Made by a program: the position numbers and the translations under genes | Assembly (NCBI GenBank): GCA_038322235.1 | Contig: JBBQFQ010000003.1 | Location: 1-64,000, forward strand | Reading direction: 5' to 3' | DNA length: 64,000 nt | DNA from: SZAS-18 sp038322235 | Lineage (GTDB): Bacteria > Verrucomicrobiota > Verrucomicrobiia > Chthoniobacterales > SZAS-18 | Shown here: positions 1 through 8,627 of the stretch, in pieces | Numbering within the stretch: position 1 is the stretch's first letter | Layout of the letters: each line of letters begins with the position of its first letter | The notes under the pieces: generated by a model | The model's database searches: none | What the model was told of the DNA's origin: nothing | What the model saw: the letters and a program-made list of their open reading frames with translations, nothing else

Positions 1-70
1 GCCCTATCCTGTTCGCGCTCCGCTCCCCGTTCTCTCCCTCCGCCCCTCGTCAACGACCCAAACCCACTAT

Positions 71-132
71 TCCGGTTTTGATCGCACCAATCTTTCCGGT
101 TTTGATCGCACGCTCTCCGGTTTTGATCGCAC
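71..132. repeat. Three direct copies of a 17-bp motif
   Basis: The motif TCCGGTTTTGATCGCAC occurs at 71-87, 95-111 and 116-132, with all three copies identical. The start-to-start spacings are 24 and 21 bp, so this is not a strict tandem array. The rest of 1-248 shows no gene that I can support. The repeats lie downstream of the minus-strand ABC permease, near the window edge. They could be a short interspersed repeat or protein-binding sites. The function is unknown. Confidence 0.8.
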
Positions 133-248
133 GCCGACAGGTTCGCAGCGAGAGCCATTCCGATCCCACCCGGCGTAGAGGAGCAGATCGGCCTGAGTTT
201 CAGATCGCCGCTGGCAATACTTCCCAGCAAGCGGGCTGCGCCTAGGAC

Positions 249-1124
249 CTACGCCTGCATGCCCCACCGCTTGACGGTGCGGCGTTCGATCACCCGGAAG
301 ACGAGATTTTCCACGGCGAGCCCGATCAGGATCACCGTCAGCAGGCCGGCGAACACGGCCGGGATCTCGAGCACGTTCTTGTTTTCGAAGATGAACCAGC
401 CGAGCCCGCCCCCACCCTGGTTGGCGCCGTAGACGAGTTCCGCCGCGATCAGCGTGCGCCAGGCGAAAGCCCAGCCGATTTTCATGCCGGAGAGAATGCT
501 CGGGAACGCCCCCGGGATCAGAATCTTGAAGACGTAACGGAATCCGCCCAAGCCATAGTTCTTGCCCACCATGCGAAGTGTGTTGCTCACGGAGCGAAAG
601 CCGGAGTGGGTATTCAGCGCCACCGGCCAAAGCACCGAGTGAATCGTCACGAAGATGATGCTCATGTTCCCGAGGCCGAACCAGAGCAGCGCCAGCGGGA
701 GCAGCGCGATCGCCGGGAGCGGATTGAACATCGAGGTCAGCGTATCGAGCAGGTCGTTCCCAAAGCGCGTCGTGATGGCGAGCACGGTGAAGAGCGCCGC
801 GAGCGTGAGGCCAATCCCGTAACCGCCGATGAGCAGTTTCAGGGAGCCGACGACGCGGGCCGGCAGCACGCCGTCCCTCGTCGAGTCCACGAAGGCTTTG
901 ATGGTCTCGGTGAAGGTGGGGAAAACGAGCGGATTCGCTTTCCACACCGCGTAGACCTGCCAGGTGACGGCGAGGAACACGATGATGAAAAGCTTGCGCA
1001 CCCAATCCTGATTCCAGACGCGTTCGTAGGCCGGAATGGGTTTTTCGACGACCCCGAAGGCGGTGGAATCGAGCAGGTCACAACTGCGCTCGGGGCGATC
1101 GGACGGAAGAATGGCGACGCTCAT
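249..1124 (-). CDS. ABC transporter permease, nitrate/sulfonate/taurine type
   Basis: This is a 291-residue inner-membrane permease of the SsuC/TauC (BPD_transp_1) type with several hydrophobic segments. The segment around I-F-V-T-I-H-S-V-L-W-P and the later W-A-F-A-W-R-T-L-I-A-A-E-L resemble the EAA-loop region of these importers. I chose the ATG at 1124 over a TTG three codons earlier. It starts 24 bp after the ATPase gene, so the two are one transcription unit. No periplasmic binding protein lies upstream; it may be left of the window. The substrate (sulfonate, nitrate, taurine or similar) cannot be decided from sequence. Confidence 0.85.
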   Translation of the reverse strand: MSVAILPSDRPERSCDLLDSTAFGVVEKPIPAYERVWNQDWVRKLFIIVFLAVTWQVYAVWKANPLVFPTFTETIKAFVDSTRDGVLPARVVGSLKLLIGGYGIGLTLAALFTVLAITTRFGNDLLDTLTSMFNPLPAIALLPLALLWFGLGNMSIIFVTIHSVLWPVALNTHSGFRSVSNTLRMVGKNYGLGGFRYVFKILIPGAFPSILSGMKIGWAFAWRTLIAAELVYGANQGGGGLGWFIFENKNVLEIPAVFAGLLTVILIGLAVENLVFRVIERRTVKRWGMQA

Positions 1125-1148
1125 GGGCGGCAAAAAATGGGGCGGGAG

Positions 1149-1928
1149 CTAGTGCTGGATCGCTTCCTCCTCCACCTCATCGGAGAAGAGCAGGTGGTGG
1201 ATCCGGCGCTCGAGGGCGCGTGCGCCGGCGGCATCATCGGGCGAAACGGAATTGACCTCGGCCTTCACCTGGCCCGGGTGCGGCGAGAGGAGCAGAATCC
1301 GGGAGCCAATTTTCACCGCCTCCGGAATGGAATGCGTGACGAAAAGAACGGTGAACTGCGTGTCGCTCCACAGATGCAGCAGCTCGTCCTGCATCTTTCG
1401 CCGGGTCAGAGCGTCCAAGGCCGCAAAGGGCTCATCCATCAAGAGGATGTCCGGCTCCATCGCCATGCCCCGGGCGATCGCCACGCGCTGCTTCATCCCG
1501 CCGGAAAGCGTGTGCGGATAGTTATCGACGAACTTCGTCAGATTCACCTTCGCCAAGTAACTGAGCGCGCGATCTTCCGCCGCCTTCCCGCGGAGTCGGC
1601 CGCTCGACTCAAGCGCGAAGGTGACGTTTTCCTTCACCGTTTTCCAGGGCAGCAACTGGTCGAATTCCTGAAAGACCATCATCCGGTCGGGTCCCGGTTT
1701 CGTGATGACCCGATCCTTCAGCCGCATCTCCCCCTCCACGGGCGTGAGATAACCTCCCACCGCCTTGAGCAGGGTGGATTTCCCGCAGCCGGAGGGTCCG
1801 AGCAGGACAAATCGATCGGAGCGGAAGATCTCGAAACTGACGCGAAACGTCGCAGTGACGAGGTGTTCCTTCGTCTTGTACTGCAAGGTCACCCCGCGAA
1901 CATCGAGCAGGGGAGCGCTGTCAGACAT
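1149..1928 (-). CDS. ABC transporter ATP-binding protein, SsuB/TauB type
   Basis: This 259-residue ATPase would energise the permease that follows it. Walker A is GPSGCGKST (44-52), the Q-loop is Q87, the signature LSGG is at 141-144, Walker B is ILLMDEP (161-167) and the switch histidine is H199. The early F-Q-E-F-D-Q-L-L-P-W segment is typical of the nitrate/sulfonate/taurine branch. The ATG start at 1928 is unambiguous. It lies downstream of truB and a 29-codon gene on the same strand, so some read-through from the nusA operon is possible. Confidence 0.88.
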   Translation of the reverse strand: MSDSAPLLDVRGVTLQYKTKEHLVTATFRVSFEIFRSDRFVLLGPSGCGKSTLLKAVGGYLTPVEGEMRLKDRVITKPGPDRMMVFQEFDQLLPWKTVKENVTFALESSGRLRGKAAEDRALSYLAKVNLTKFVDNYPHTLSGGMKQRVAIARGMAMEPDILLMDEPFAALDALTRRKMQDELLHLWSDTQFTVLFVTHSIPEAVKIGSRILLLSPHPGQVKAEVNSVSPDDAAGARALERRIHHLLFSDEVEEEAIQH

Positions 1929-2046
1929 GGTCCGACAACGTACGGGGCAACCCGCCGCGTTGCCAAGCGCAAACGCGACGATCCAGGCGCTGTTTCCCGA
2001 CGAACGCGAGGCACTTCGCCCCGACTAGTATCTCCGGAGCCGGCGG

Positions 2047-2136
2047 TTAACCGCGGCGTCCCGGCGGCTCGGGCTTCGGCTTTTCCTTTTTCGGCTTCTT
2101 GACCTCTTTGCGCTGACTGTTATTTCCTTTAGCCAT
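2047..2136 (-). CDS. 29-residue lysine/proline-rich basic peptide
   Basis: A short ORF begins ATG at 2136 and reads MAKGNNSQRKEVKKPKKEKP, then ends in Pro, Gly and Arg. Nearly half of its residues are Lys or Arg. I recall very short bacterial proteins that begin M-A-K-G-x-N-S-Q and continue with Lys repeats, annotated only as hypothetical; that recollection is the main support. It lies 73 bp after truB on the same strand. It may bind nucleic acid or the ribosome, but that is only a guess from charge. Confidence 0.55.
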   Translation of the reverse strand: MAKGNNSQRKEVKKPKKEKPKPEPPGRRG

Positions 2137-2209
2137 AAATCGTGATGTGGAGGGTTTCGGATCGACGGCCGTCCGACGGACCGACCGATCGGGGGAAGAT
2201 TGCCGCAGC

Positions 2210-2950
2210 CTACGCGCCGCGCAAACGCGAGACTTCGGGGAGCGAGATGATCTTCGCGAGAATCTGATCGCGCGGCGCATTCTTCAGGTCATCGACCGTC
2301 ACGGCCCGTTCCAGCGTGAACCGACCGGAACGGGTCCGACGCAGGTTCTTCAAATGCGCGCCGCAGCCGAGGTCGTTGCCGATGTCGAAGGCATAAGTCC
2401 GGACGTAGAAGCCCTTGCTGCAGACAACGCGGAAATCGATCTCCGGCAGCCGCACGGCCTGGATTTCATGGGCGTAGACGTGGACCAGCCGCGGCTCGCG
2501 CTCCACGACCTGTCCCTTCCGGGCCAGCTTGTAGAGCGGCACGCCGTCCTTCTTGATCGCCGAAACCATCGGCGGGAGCTGGTAGAGATCACCGTGATAC
2601 TTGGCAAAGGCGGCATCGATCGTCGCCCGCTCGAGATCGGCGGGAACCGGCTTCGTCTCAACCGGCACGCCGTCGGCGTCCTGGCTGTCGGTCGTGACGC
2701 CGAGCGTCATCGTGCCCACGTACTCCTTGTCCTCGGCCATGAGCAGATCCGAGATTTTCGTGCCGCGACCGAGCACAAGGATGAGCAGGCCGGTCGCGCG
2801 GGGATCGAGCGTGCCGCAGTGCCCGACTTTCTTCGTGTTGAGGGCGCGACGCGTGATGGCGACGACGTCATGCGACGTCATGCCGGGGGCTTTGTCGACG
2901 AGCAGGACGCCGTCGGGTTCAGCCCCGCCGTGAAAGTGGGAGCGAGTCAT
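2210..2950 (-). CDS. truB: tRNA pseudouridine(55) synthase TruB
   Basis: This 246-residue enzyme makes pseudouridine 55 in the T-psi-C loop of elongator tRNAs. The N-terminal G-V-L-L-V-D-K-A-P-G-M-T-S-H motif and the catalytic loop GHCGTLDPRATG with nucleophile D49 are intact. The Y-x-x-x-x-x-L-G-x-x-T-x-x-x-D-x-x-G segment follows. I chose the ATG at 2950; it overlaps the 3' end of nrnA by 32 bp, which indicates translational coupling in the nusA operon. The protein is shorter than the E. coli enzyme because the C-terminal PUA region is minimal or absent. Confidence 0.95.
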   Translation of the reverse strand: MTRSHFHGGAEPDGVLLVDKAPGMTSHDVVAITRRALNTKKVGHCGTLDPRATGLLILVLGRGTKISDLLMAEDKEYVGTMTLGVTTDSQDADGVPVETKPVPADLERATIDAAFAKYHGDLYQLPPMVSAIKKDGVPLYKLARKGQVVEREPRLVHVYAHEIQAVRLPEIDFRVVCSKGFYVRTYAFDIGNDLGCGAHLKNLRRTRSGRFTLERAVTVDDLKNAPRDQILAKIISLPEVSRLRGA

Positions 2951-3923
2951 GAATGGCTTGGGTAACTTGTTGGCGGACTTCGGCGAGGGCGCCGCTGACG
3001 CGGGCTCCGGAGGCAAGGCGATGACCACCACCGCCGAATTGGGCGCAGATCGCGCTGACGTCGATCTCATCGCGCTTCGAACGAAGGCTCACCCGCACGG
3101 CCGGCTGGTCGCTTCCGGTGCGCATCTCTTCGAAGAATCCGGCGACGTCCACGGTGTCGATCGCCCGGAGGTGATCGATGATGTTTTCCGTGTCGCCCGC
3201 CTGGAGACCCATGCGCTTGGATTCCGCGATGGACAGCGCCGCGGTGGCGACCCGATCCTCAGCGCTCAGGGCGAGGTCATTCAACATCGCCCGCAGCAGA
3301 TGCGTCCGGCGAAGCGGATTCGCATCGTAGCACGCGGTGGAAAGTCGCGCGACGTCCACGCCGCGGCGCACGAGGTCGGCGACGATCTCGAATGTTCGCG
3401 CGCTCGTGCCCCGATATTGAAACGAGCCGGTGTCCGTGCTGATCGCCACGAAGAGGCAATCCGCCATGGCCGCGGTGAGGGGCAGGTCGGTCGCCACGAA
3501 CAGCTCGTAGAGGAGCTGACCCGCGGCCGGCATGTCGGCGATGTGCACGATGTTTCCGAAGCCCTCGTTCGTGAGGTGATGGTCGAGATTGATCGTCTGC
3601 TTCACATCACCGAGCACCCGGAGCGGCCGGCCGAGGCGGAGGAAGGTGGAGCAATCGACGGCCACGAGACAGTCGACATCCCGCTTCGGCGCATCATCCG
3701 CAGGCGCGTGGATGAGCTCGGATCCAGGGAGAAAGCGGAATTTCTCGAGGAGGCCGTCTTCATTCCAAACGGTCACGTCCTTGCCGAGCGCCCGGAGGCA
3801 AAGCGCCATGGCGAGCTGGCAGCCGTAGGCATCGCCATCCGGCCGATGGTGGCTCATGACCATGAACGACTGATGCGCCCGCAGAGCGGCCGCGATGTCA
3901 GAGTAGGGAGCAGTTCGGTTCAT
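2919..3923 (-). CDS. nrnA: DHH/DHHA1 oligoribonuclease / pAp phosphatase (NrnA type)
   Basis: This 334-residue phosphoesterase would degrade nano-RNA and/or dephosphorylate 3'-phosphoadenosine 5'-phosphate. DHH-domain metal motifs are SHHRPDGDA (24-32), a central aspartate at D90 and LDHH (113-116). The DHHA1 domain carries GGGGH (297-301), which binds the substrate. Its ATG overlaps the rbfA stop as ATGA at 3920-3923. The rbfA-nrnA-truB order is common in bacteria that lack Orn. Whether it cleaves RNA, pAp or both cannot be told from sequence. Confidence 0.92.
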   Translation of the reverse strand: MNRTAPYSDIAAALRAHQSFMVMSHHRPDGDAYGCQLAMALCLRALGKDVTVWNEDGLLEKFRFLPGSELIHAPADDAPKRDVDCLVAVDCSTFLRLGRPLRVLGDVKQTINLDHHLTNEGFGNIVHIADMPAAGQLLYELFVATDLPLTAAMADCLFVAISTDTGSFQYRGTSARTFEIVADLVRRGVDVARLSTACYDANPLRRTHLLRAMLNDLALSAEDRVATAALSIAESKRMGLQAGDTENIIDHLRAIDTVDVAGFFEEMRTGSDQPAVRVSLRSKRDEIDVSAICAQFGGGGHRLASGARVSGALAEVRQQVTQAIHDSLPLSRRG

Positions 3924-4294
3924 GACGCGGGGAATTGCGGCGCTTCTTCCTCGGCCGGGGGAATCTTCAGATCCTCCATGAGTTCGAGCACGCGGGTGCC
4001 GCGCTCGATCGAGTTCGTGAGGTGGAACGAGAGCAGCGGGGTGTACTTGAGCACCACGCGTTTCGCGATTCCGGCCTGGAGGGCGCTCCGGGCCGCCAGC
4101 AGCTTCGTGAGCGCGGCATTCTGTTCCCGCTCGGTGCCGATCACGCTGATGTAGACGTGGCAGAGCCGGAGGTCGGGCGTCATGCTCACGCTATGGATCG
4201 AGACCAGCGTGGCCTCGAAGCGCACCTCGCGAGCGAGCAGCTGGGCGAGTTCGGTCCGAATGAGTTCCTGAACGCGAAGCGTGCGGTTTTTCAT
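3920..4294 (-). CDS. rbfA: 30S ribosome-binding factor RbfA
   Basis: This 124-residue single KH-fold protein matures the 5' end of 16S rRNA and the 30S subunit. The start is the ATG at 4294, giving M-K-N-R-T-L-R-V-Q-E-L-I. The family signature S-V-x-M-T-P-D-L-R, followed by A-x-V-Y-I-S-V-I-G-like residues, is present, and it ends with the F-H-L-T-N-S-I-E-R-G segment. It lies 110 bp after infB and overlaps nrnA by 4 bp. The upstream in-frame extension has no family similarity and was rejected. Confidence 0.93.
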   Translation of the reverse strand: MKNRTLRVQELIRTELAQLLAREVRFEATLVSIHSVSMTPDLRLCHVYISVIGTEREQNAALTKLLAARSALQAGIAKRVVLKYTPLLSFHLTNSIERGTRVLELMEDLKIPPAEEEAPQFPAS

Positions 4295-4404
4295 GGCGGT
4301 GACGGTTGGAACGTCTCCCACGGGGCCGGCGGACTGACTGGGGATGGTTCGAATTGACTTCGAAGATCGTCTTCCGTCTGCCGTTGATCCCTGCGGGAGG
4401 GCGT

Positions 4405-6678
4405 TCAGAGTTTCTGGGCGAACTTCTCGAGCTGGTAGCACTCGATGATGTCGCCGGGCTCGTAGTCGTCGTAGTCGCCCAGCTTGATGCCGCACTCGAA
4501 GTTGTTCCGGACTTCCTTCACGTCGTCCTGGAAGCGGCGGAGCGTCGCGAGGCCGCCGTCGTAAACCGACTGGCGCTTGCGCAGCACGCGCGCCCGGCCG
4601 GTCCGAAGGATGCGCCCATCCGTCACGTAGCAGCCCGCCACCCGGCCCTTGCTGAGCTCGAAGACCTGCCGCACTTCGGCGTGGCCGATGACGGTTTCGC
4701 GCGTCTCGGGGTCGAGCAGTCCGGCCATCGCCTCCCTCACCTGGTCGATGAGTTCGTAGATGATCGAGTAGAGCTTGATCTGCACGCCTTCGCGCTTGGC
4801 GGCGCTGACGGAGACGCTTTCCACCTTCGTGTTGAAGCCGATGATCACCGCCTGCGAGGCGCTCGCCAGGAGGACGTCACTCTCCGTGATCGGTCCGACT
4901 GCGGTGTGGACGAATTCGAGGTCGACCTTCTTGGTCTTGATGTCGCCCAGTGACGTGATGAGCGCTTCGAGCGAGCCCTGCACGTCGGACTTCATGACGA
5001 TCCGGAGGATCTTCTTGCCGTCGCCCTGCATCATCGACATGAGGCTCTCGAGGCTCGGCCGCGGAGGCGGCGTGAGCTTCTTCGTGCGCTGGGCTTCGAG
5101 GCGCTCCTCCCCGAGGGTGCGCGCGGCCCGGTCGCTCTCCATGACGAGGAATTCGTCGCCGGCATTCGGGAGCCCGGTGAAGCCCACGATCTTGACCGGC
5201 ACCGACGGCGCAGCCGATTTCACGGGTTTGCCGCGGTCGTCGAACATCGCCTTCACCTTGCCCCAATGCGCGCCGCAGATGAAGGCGTCGTTCGCCTTGA
5301 GGGTGCCCGAGCGGACAATGATCGTCGCGGTGGGTCCGCGACCCGGTTCCACCTGGGATTCCACCACGGTTCCGCGCGGAGCGGCATCGGGGTTCGCCTT
5401 CAGGTCCAGCAGTTCGGCCTCGAGCACGAGCGTTTCGAGCAATTGCTCCACGCCGATGCCCTTGGTCGCCGAGACCTGGATCACCTCGGTGGTGCCACCC
5501 CACTCCACCGGAGCGAGATCGTGCGACTGAAGCTGCTGGCGGGCCTTGTCGGGATTCGCGCTCGCGAGATCGATCTTGTTCAGCGCGACCACGATCTTCA
5601 CCTTCGCCGCCTTGGCGTGGTTCATCGCTTCGATCGTCTGCGGCATCATCCCGTCATCCGCCGCGATCACGAGGACCACGATGTCCGTGAGGTTCGCCCC
5701 GCGTGCCCGCATCGCCGTGAAGGCCGCGTGGCCCGGGGTGTCGAGAAACGTGATCGGCTTGCCGTGCCGCTCGACGCGATAGGCGCCGATGTGCTGCGTG
5801 ATGCCACCCGCTTCGCCCGCCGCGACCCGCGTCTTGCGGACGGCGTCCATGAGCGAGGTCTTGCCGTGATCGACGTGGCCCATGAACGTGATGATCGGCG
5901 CCCGCTCCTTCAGCTCGTCCTCGGTCTCCACGACCGGCGGAGCGGGAGCTTCGACTTTCTCGATCACCTTGTGGACACCCGCGCCCTTTTCGCGCTTCTC
6001 CACTTCAAAGACGAAGCCGTGCAAGGTGCAGACCTTGGTGGCGGTGTCCGGTTCGACCGTCTGGTTCTGGCTGGCGAAGATTCCCATCGCCATCAGATCC
6101 TTGATGATCTGGAAAGGTTTCAGATTCATCGCGTCCGCGAGCGCCTTCACGACGATCGGGGGCTTGATGTGAATGATCTTGTCCTCCGCGACGACTTCCG
6201 CGCCCGCGGCTACCAGCTCGCTGGACAGCGCGGCATCGACGACGGCCGGCGTGGCCTCGGTCTCCGGTTCCGGAGACGCAGGCTCGGTTGCCGGGGCGGC
6301 GGGGAGGGCCGCAGTGGCAGCGGCGAGCCGTTCCTCCTTCTTCGATCCCGAGCCCGAGATGAGATCGATGACCTCCTTCGGCGGAGGCGGCGGCGGCGGC
6401 GCGGCCTCGACGGGCGCAGGCTTCGCCTTCGGCGCGGGGGCCTTGATGCGGGAAATGGGCGGCAGCATCGTCGCCTTCGGCTTCACCTTCGGCTTGGCTG
6501 ACTTCGAGTCATCGTCGATCAGAGACAGCGTCTCCATCGGCGGCTTCGGTGGCTCCACCGGCTTCGACGCCTCCCGCGGGGCAGCCGCGGGCTTCCCCGC
6601 GATCTCCTTTTTCGGGGAGGCCGGGGTCGGGCGCTTGCGCGGAGCGCTGGGTTTGGGCGTGGAGGAAGAGCTGGACAT
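4405..6678 (-). CDS. infB: Translation initiation factor IF-2
   Basis: This 757-residue GTPase recruits fMet-tRNA to the 30S subunit. Residues 1-160 are a Pro/Ala/Lys-rich low-complexity arm with a run of seven prolines. An IF2_N-like region lies near 170-225. The G domain has GHVDHGKT (267-274), GGITQHIG (291-298), DTPGH (313-317) and NKID (367-370). IF-2 domains II to IV fill the C-terminal half. The ATG at 6678 lies 23 bp after the nusA stop. The length is moderate for IF-2, and the charged arm is shorter than in many Gram-negative bacteria. Confidence 0.97.
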   Translation of the reverse strand: MSSSSSTPKPSAPRKRPTPASPKKEIAGKPAAAPREASKPVEPPKPPMETLSLIDDDSKSAKPKVKPKATMLPPISRIKAPAPKAKPAPVEAAPPPPPPPKEVIDLISGSGSKKEERLAAATAALPAAPATEPASPEPETEATPAVVDAALSSELVAAGAEVVAEDKIIHIKPPIVVKALADAMNLKPFQIIKDLMAMGIFASQNQTVEPDTATKVCTLHGFVFEVEKREKGAGVHKVIEKVEAPAPPVVETEDELKERAPIITFMGHVDHGKTSLMDAVRKTRVAAGEAGGITQHIGAYRVERHGKPITFLDTPGHAAFTAMRARGANLTDIVVLVIAADDGMMPQTIEAMNHAKAAKVKIVVALNKIDLASANPDKARQQLQSHDLAPVEWGGTTEVIQVSATKGIGVEQLLETLVLEAELLDLKANPDAAPRGTVVESQVEPGRGPTATIIVRSGTLKANDAFICGAHWGKVKAMFDDRGKPVKSAAPSVPVKIVGFTGLPNAGDEFLVMESDRAARTLGEERLEAQRTKKLTPPPRPSLESLMSMMQGDGKKILRIVMKSDVQGSLEALITSLGDIKTKKVDLEFVHTAVGPITESDVLLASASQAVIIGFNTKVESVSVSAAKREGVQIKLYSIIYELIDQVREAMAGLLDPETRETVIGHAEVRQVFELSKGRVAGCYVTDGRILRTGRARVLRKRQSVYDGGLATLRRFQDDVKEVRNNFECGIKLGDYDDYEPGDIIECYQLEKFAQKL

Positions 6679-6701
6679 GGGGAAGGGGATGAAGCCGGAT
6701 C

Positions 6702-7967
6702 TCAGTTCGCCGGCGCGAGGGACTTGGTCTGTTCCTGACGGGCGCGCTCAAGCACACCCGCGGCCTTTTCGAGATCCATGCCGGAGGCATCGGCGATATC
6801 GGCCGCGTCGGCGCTGAGCAGCACGTCAAGCTCGCCCATGCCGCTCTTCACGAGGGCCTCGGCTTCGGCGGTGGTAACGCCCAGCACGGTCGCGAGGTTT
6901 GCGGCCGCGGCGTGCACCTTGTTGTCGAACTGCTGGGCGGCGGATTCGTCCTTTTCGATGCTGATCTCCCAGCCCGTGAGCTTCGCGGTGAGGCGGGCAT
7001 TCTGGCCGCGCTTGCCGATCGCGAGCGAAAGTTGATCTTCGTCCACGCGGACGATCACCGTCTTCCGCTCGGGGACGAGCGTGATGCTCTTTACCTTCGC
7101 GGGCTTGATCGCCTCGAGCACCATCTCGCGGGGCTCGGGGTGCCACTTGATGATGTCCACCTTCTCGTTGTTGAGCTCGCGGACGATGTTCTTGACGCGG
7201 TTCCCCTTCACGCCGACGCACGCGCCAACGGGGTCGACTTTGTCGTTCACGCTGCTGACCGCGACCTTCGTGCGGTAGCCAGCCTCGCGGGCCAGGGCCT
7301 TGATCTCGACCGTGCGGTCAGCGATCTCCGCGACCTCCGTCTCGAAAAGCCGCCGGACGAAATTCTGATGCTTGCGGGAGAGGACGATCTTCGGGCCGCC
7401 CGGGCCGTTCTCGACCGCCAGAACGTAGGCGCGAAGGCGGTCACCCACGTTGTACTCCTCCGTCACCACGCGCTCGGCGTGCGGCATGACGGCCTCGAAC
7501 TTGCCGAGGTCGATGATGACATCGCTCCGTTCGAAGCGTCGGACCGTCCCGGTGACGATCTCGCCCGCGCGATCCTTGAACTCCTCGAAGAGCATTTCCT
7601 TCTCCGCCATGCGCACCCGCTGACTGATCGCCTGGCGGGCCGTCTGGGCGGCGATCCGCCCGAAGCTGGTGGCGGGAATCTCGATCTCGACCATGTCGTC
7701 GACTTGGGCGTCGGCCTTGGACAGGCGCGCCTTGGCGAGATTTGTCTCCAGATTATCGTTCAAAACGCGTTCAACGACCTTACAGGTGACGAACACGCGA
7801 ATATCGCCCGTCTTGGCCCCGATCTCGATCCGGAGACTGTGGGGTTCGCCGAAGCGCTTGACGTAGGCCGAGCGAAGCGCATTGACGACGGCATCGGCCA
7901 ATACTTCGCGCTTGATGCCCTTTTCGCGCTCATAGTAATCGAAGGCGGCAATCAGTTCGCTGTTCAT
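6702..7967 (-). CDS. nusA: Transcription termination/antitermination factor NusA
   Basis: This 421-residue protein binds RNA polymerase and controls pausing, termination and antitermination. It has the N-terminal polymerase-binding domain, an S1 domain (about 135-200, G-x-V-x-R-F-E-R-S-D-V-I-I-D-L-G) and two KH domains with the motif G-V-K-G-N-R-V-K-N-I and S-L-A-I-G-K-R-G-Q-N. A Helix-hairpin-helix-like acidic repeat sits at the C-terminus. It is the first gene of the nusA-infB-rbfA-nrnA-truB operon. No rimP gene precedes it; the neighbour upstream is divergent. Confidence 0.97.
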   Translation of the reverse strand: MNSELIAAFDYYEREKGIKREVLADAVVNALRSAYVKRFGEPHSLRIEIGAKTGDIRVFVTCKVVERVLNDNLETNLAKARLSKADAQVDDMVEIEIPATSFGRIAAQTARQAISQRVRMAEKEMLFEEFKDRAGEIVTGTVRRFERSDVIIDLGKFEAVMPHAERVVTEEYNVGDRLRAYVLAVENGPGGPKIVLSRKHQNFVRRLFETEVAEIADRTVEIKALAREAGYRTKVAVSSVNDKVDPVGACVGVKGNRVKNIVRELNNEKVDIIKWHPEPREMVLEAIKPAKVKSITLVPERKTVIVRVDEDQLSLAIGKRGQNARLTAKLTGWEISIEKDESAAQQFDNKVHAAAANLATVLGVTTAEAEALVKSGMGELDVLLSADAADIADASGMDLEKAAGVLERARQEQTKSLAPAN

Positions 7968-8032
7968 AGAAAATAAAGACTGAGCCGATGCGGGCGGAGA
8001 ATCTCCAGTCCCACCGGATCAGTCGGGAGAAC

Positions 8033-8062
8033 AGACTACTCCTGCCCGCTTACCCAGTCAAA
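8033..8062 (-). promoter_or_regulatory. Possible sigma-70 promoter for the nusA operon
   Basis: Read on the minus strand, TTGACT (8062-8057) and TAGTCT (8038-8033) are separated by 18 bp and lie about 65 bp before the nusA ATG. The match to the -35 box is good and to the -10 box fair. There is no strong Shine-Dalgarno sequence before nusA. The call rests on pattern and position only. Confidence 0.3.
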
Positions 8063-8169
8063 TGATCCATCCGACGCGTTCATCCGAAGGCAGTGGTCGC
8101 AAAATATTCTTGCAACGCATCCGTTTTCCCGTGGTTTGATCCCCTGACGCGCCCGCGTCTATTTCTGGC

Positions 8170-8604
8170 ATGAAGACCTCTGAATCGGACGGATTTGATC
8201 GTGACGACCCTCTCTGGGACGTGCTCGGTCGCGCCCGAAAGCCGGCCGCTCCCGACCCGTGGTTTGCTCAAAAAGTGCTCCGCGCGATCGACGCCGACCA
8301 ACAAGCTGTCCAACCCCCGGCCCCGCCGTGGGTCCGCTGGCGCTCGTGGTTCACCTCGGGCGCGTCAACCTGGCTCCCCGTTGCCGCCGCGCTCACACTC
8401 GCGGTGGGGGTTCTGCACTATGCCGTTCCCACCCGGCTGGCCGTCCCGGCGGACGATCAGGCCGAGGCAGTGACGCAAGTGACCTCCTTGACGGACATCG
8501 AAAACCCGGATCAGCGCGTCGATTCCGTGCTGGAGGATCTCGATGCCCTTGTCGCCTTCGATGAGGCATCCCCGGGCCTCGACGAGCCGATGATGAGGCA
8601 CTGA
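8170..8604 (+). CDS. Single-pass membrane protein, anti-sigma-like
   Basis: This 144-residue protein has an acidic cytosolic N-terminus with W-F-A-Q-K-V-L-R-A-I (31-40), one membrane segment at about 66-86 and a short acidic outer tail ending in D-L-D-A-L-V-A-F-D-E. This architecture, including the F-A-x-K-V-L-R motif before a membrane span, recalls small proteins that accompany ECF sigma factors in Verrucomicrobiota, but no sigma gene is adjacent here. It is divergent from nusA. The function is unknown; an anti-sigma or scaffold role is an inference. Confidence 0.7.
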   Translation: MKTSESDGFDRDDPLWDVLGRARKPAAPDPWFAQKVLRAIDADQQAVQPPAPPWVRWRSWFTSGASTWLPVAAALTLAVGVLHYAVPTRLAVPADDQAEAVTQVTSLTDIENPDQRVDSVLEDLDALVAFDEASPGLDEPMMRH

Positions 8605-8627
8605 GACGGCCCCGCCGGCGCCCGGCC

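Noticed and set aside
606..2102. A 498-codon open frame on the plus strand opposite the ABC genes
   Set aside because: It lies antisense to the importer genes with clear motifs, and its product is rich in Arg/His/Gln without any recognisable fold.
5266..6501. A 411-codon plus-strand frame over infB
   Set aside because: Antisense to IF-2, whose motifs are certain; the frame reflects GC-rich codon bias.
8041..8169. A possible tRNA or small RNA upstream of the anti-sigma-like gene
   Set aside because: No cloverleaf, CCA-type or conserved T-loop pattern was found.
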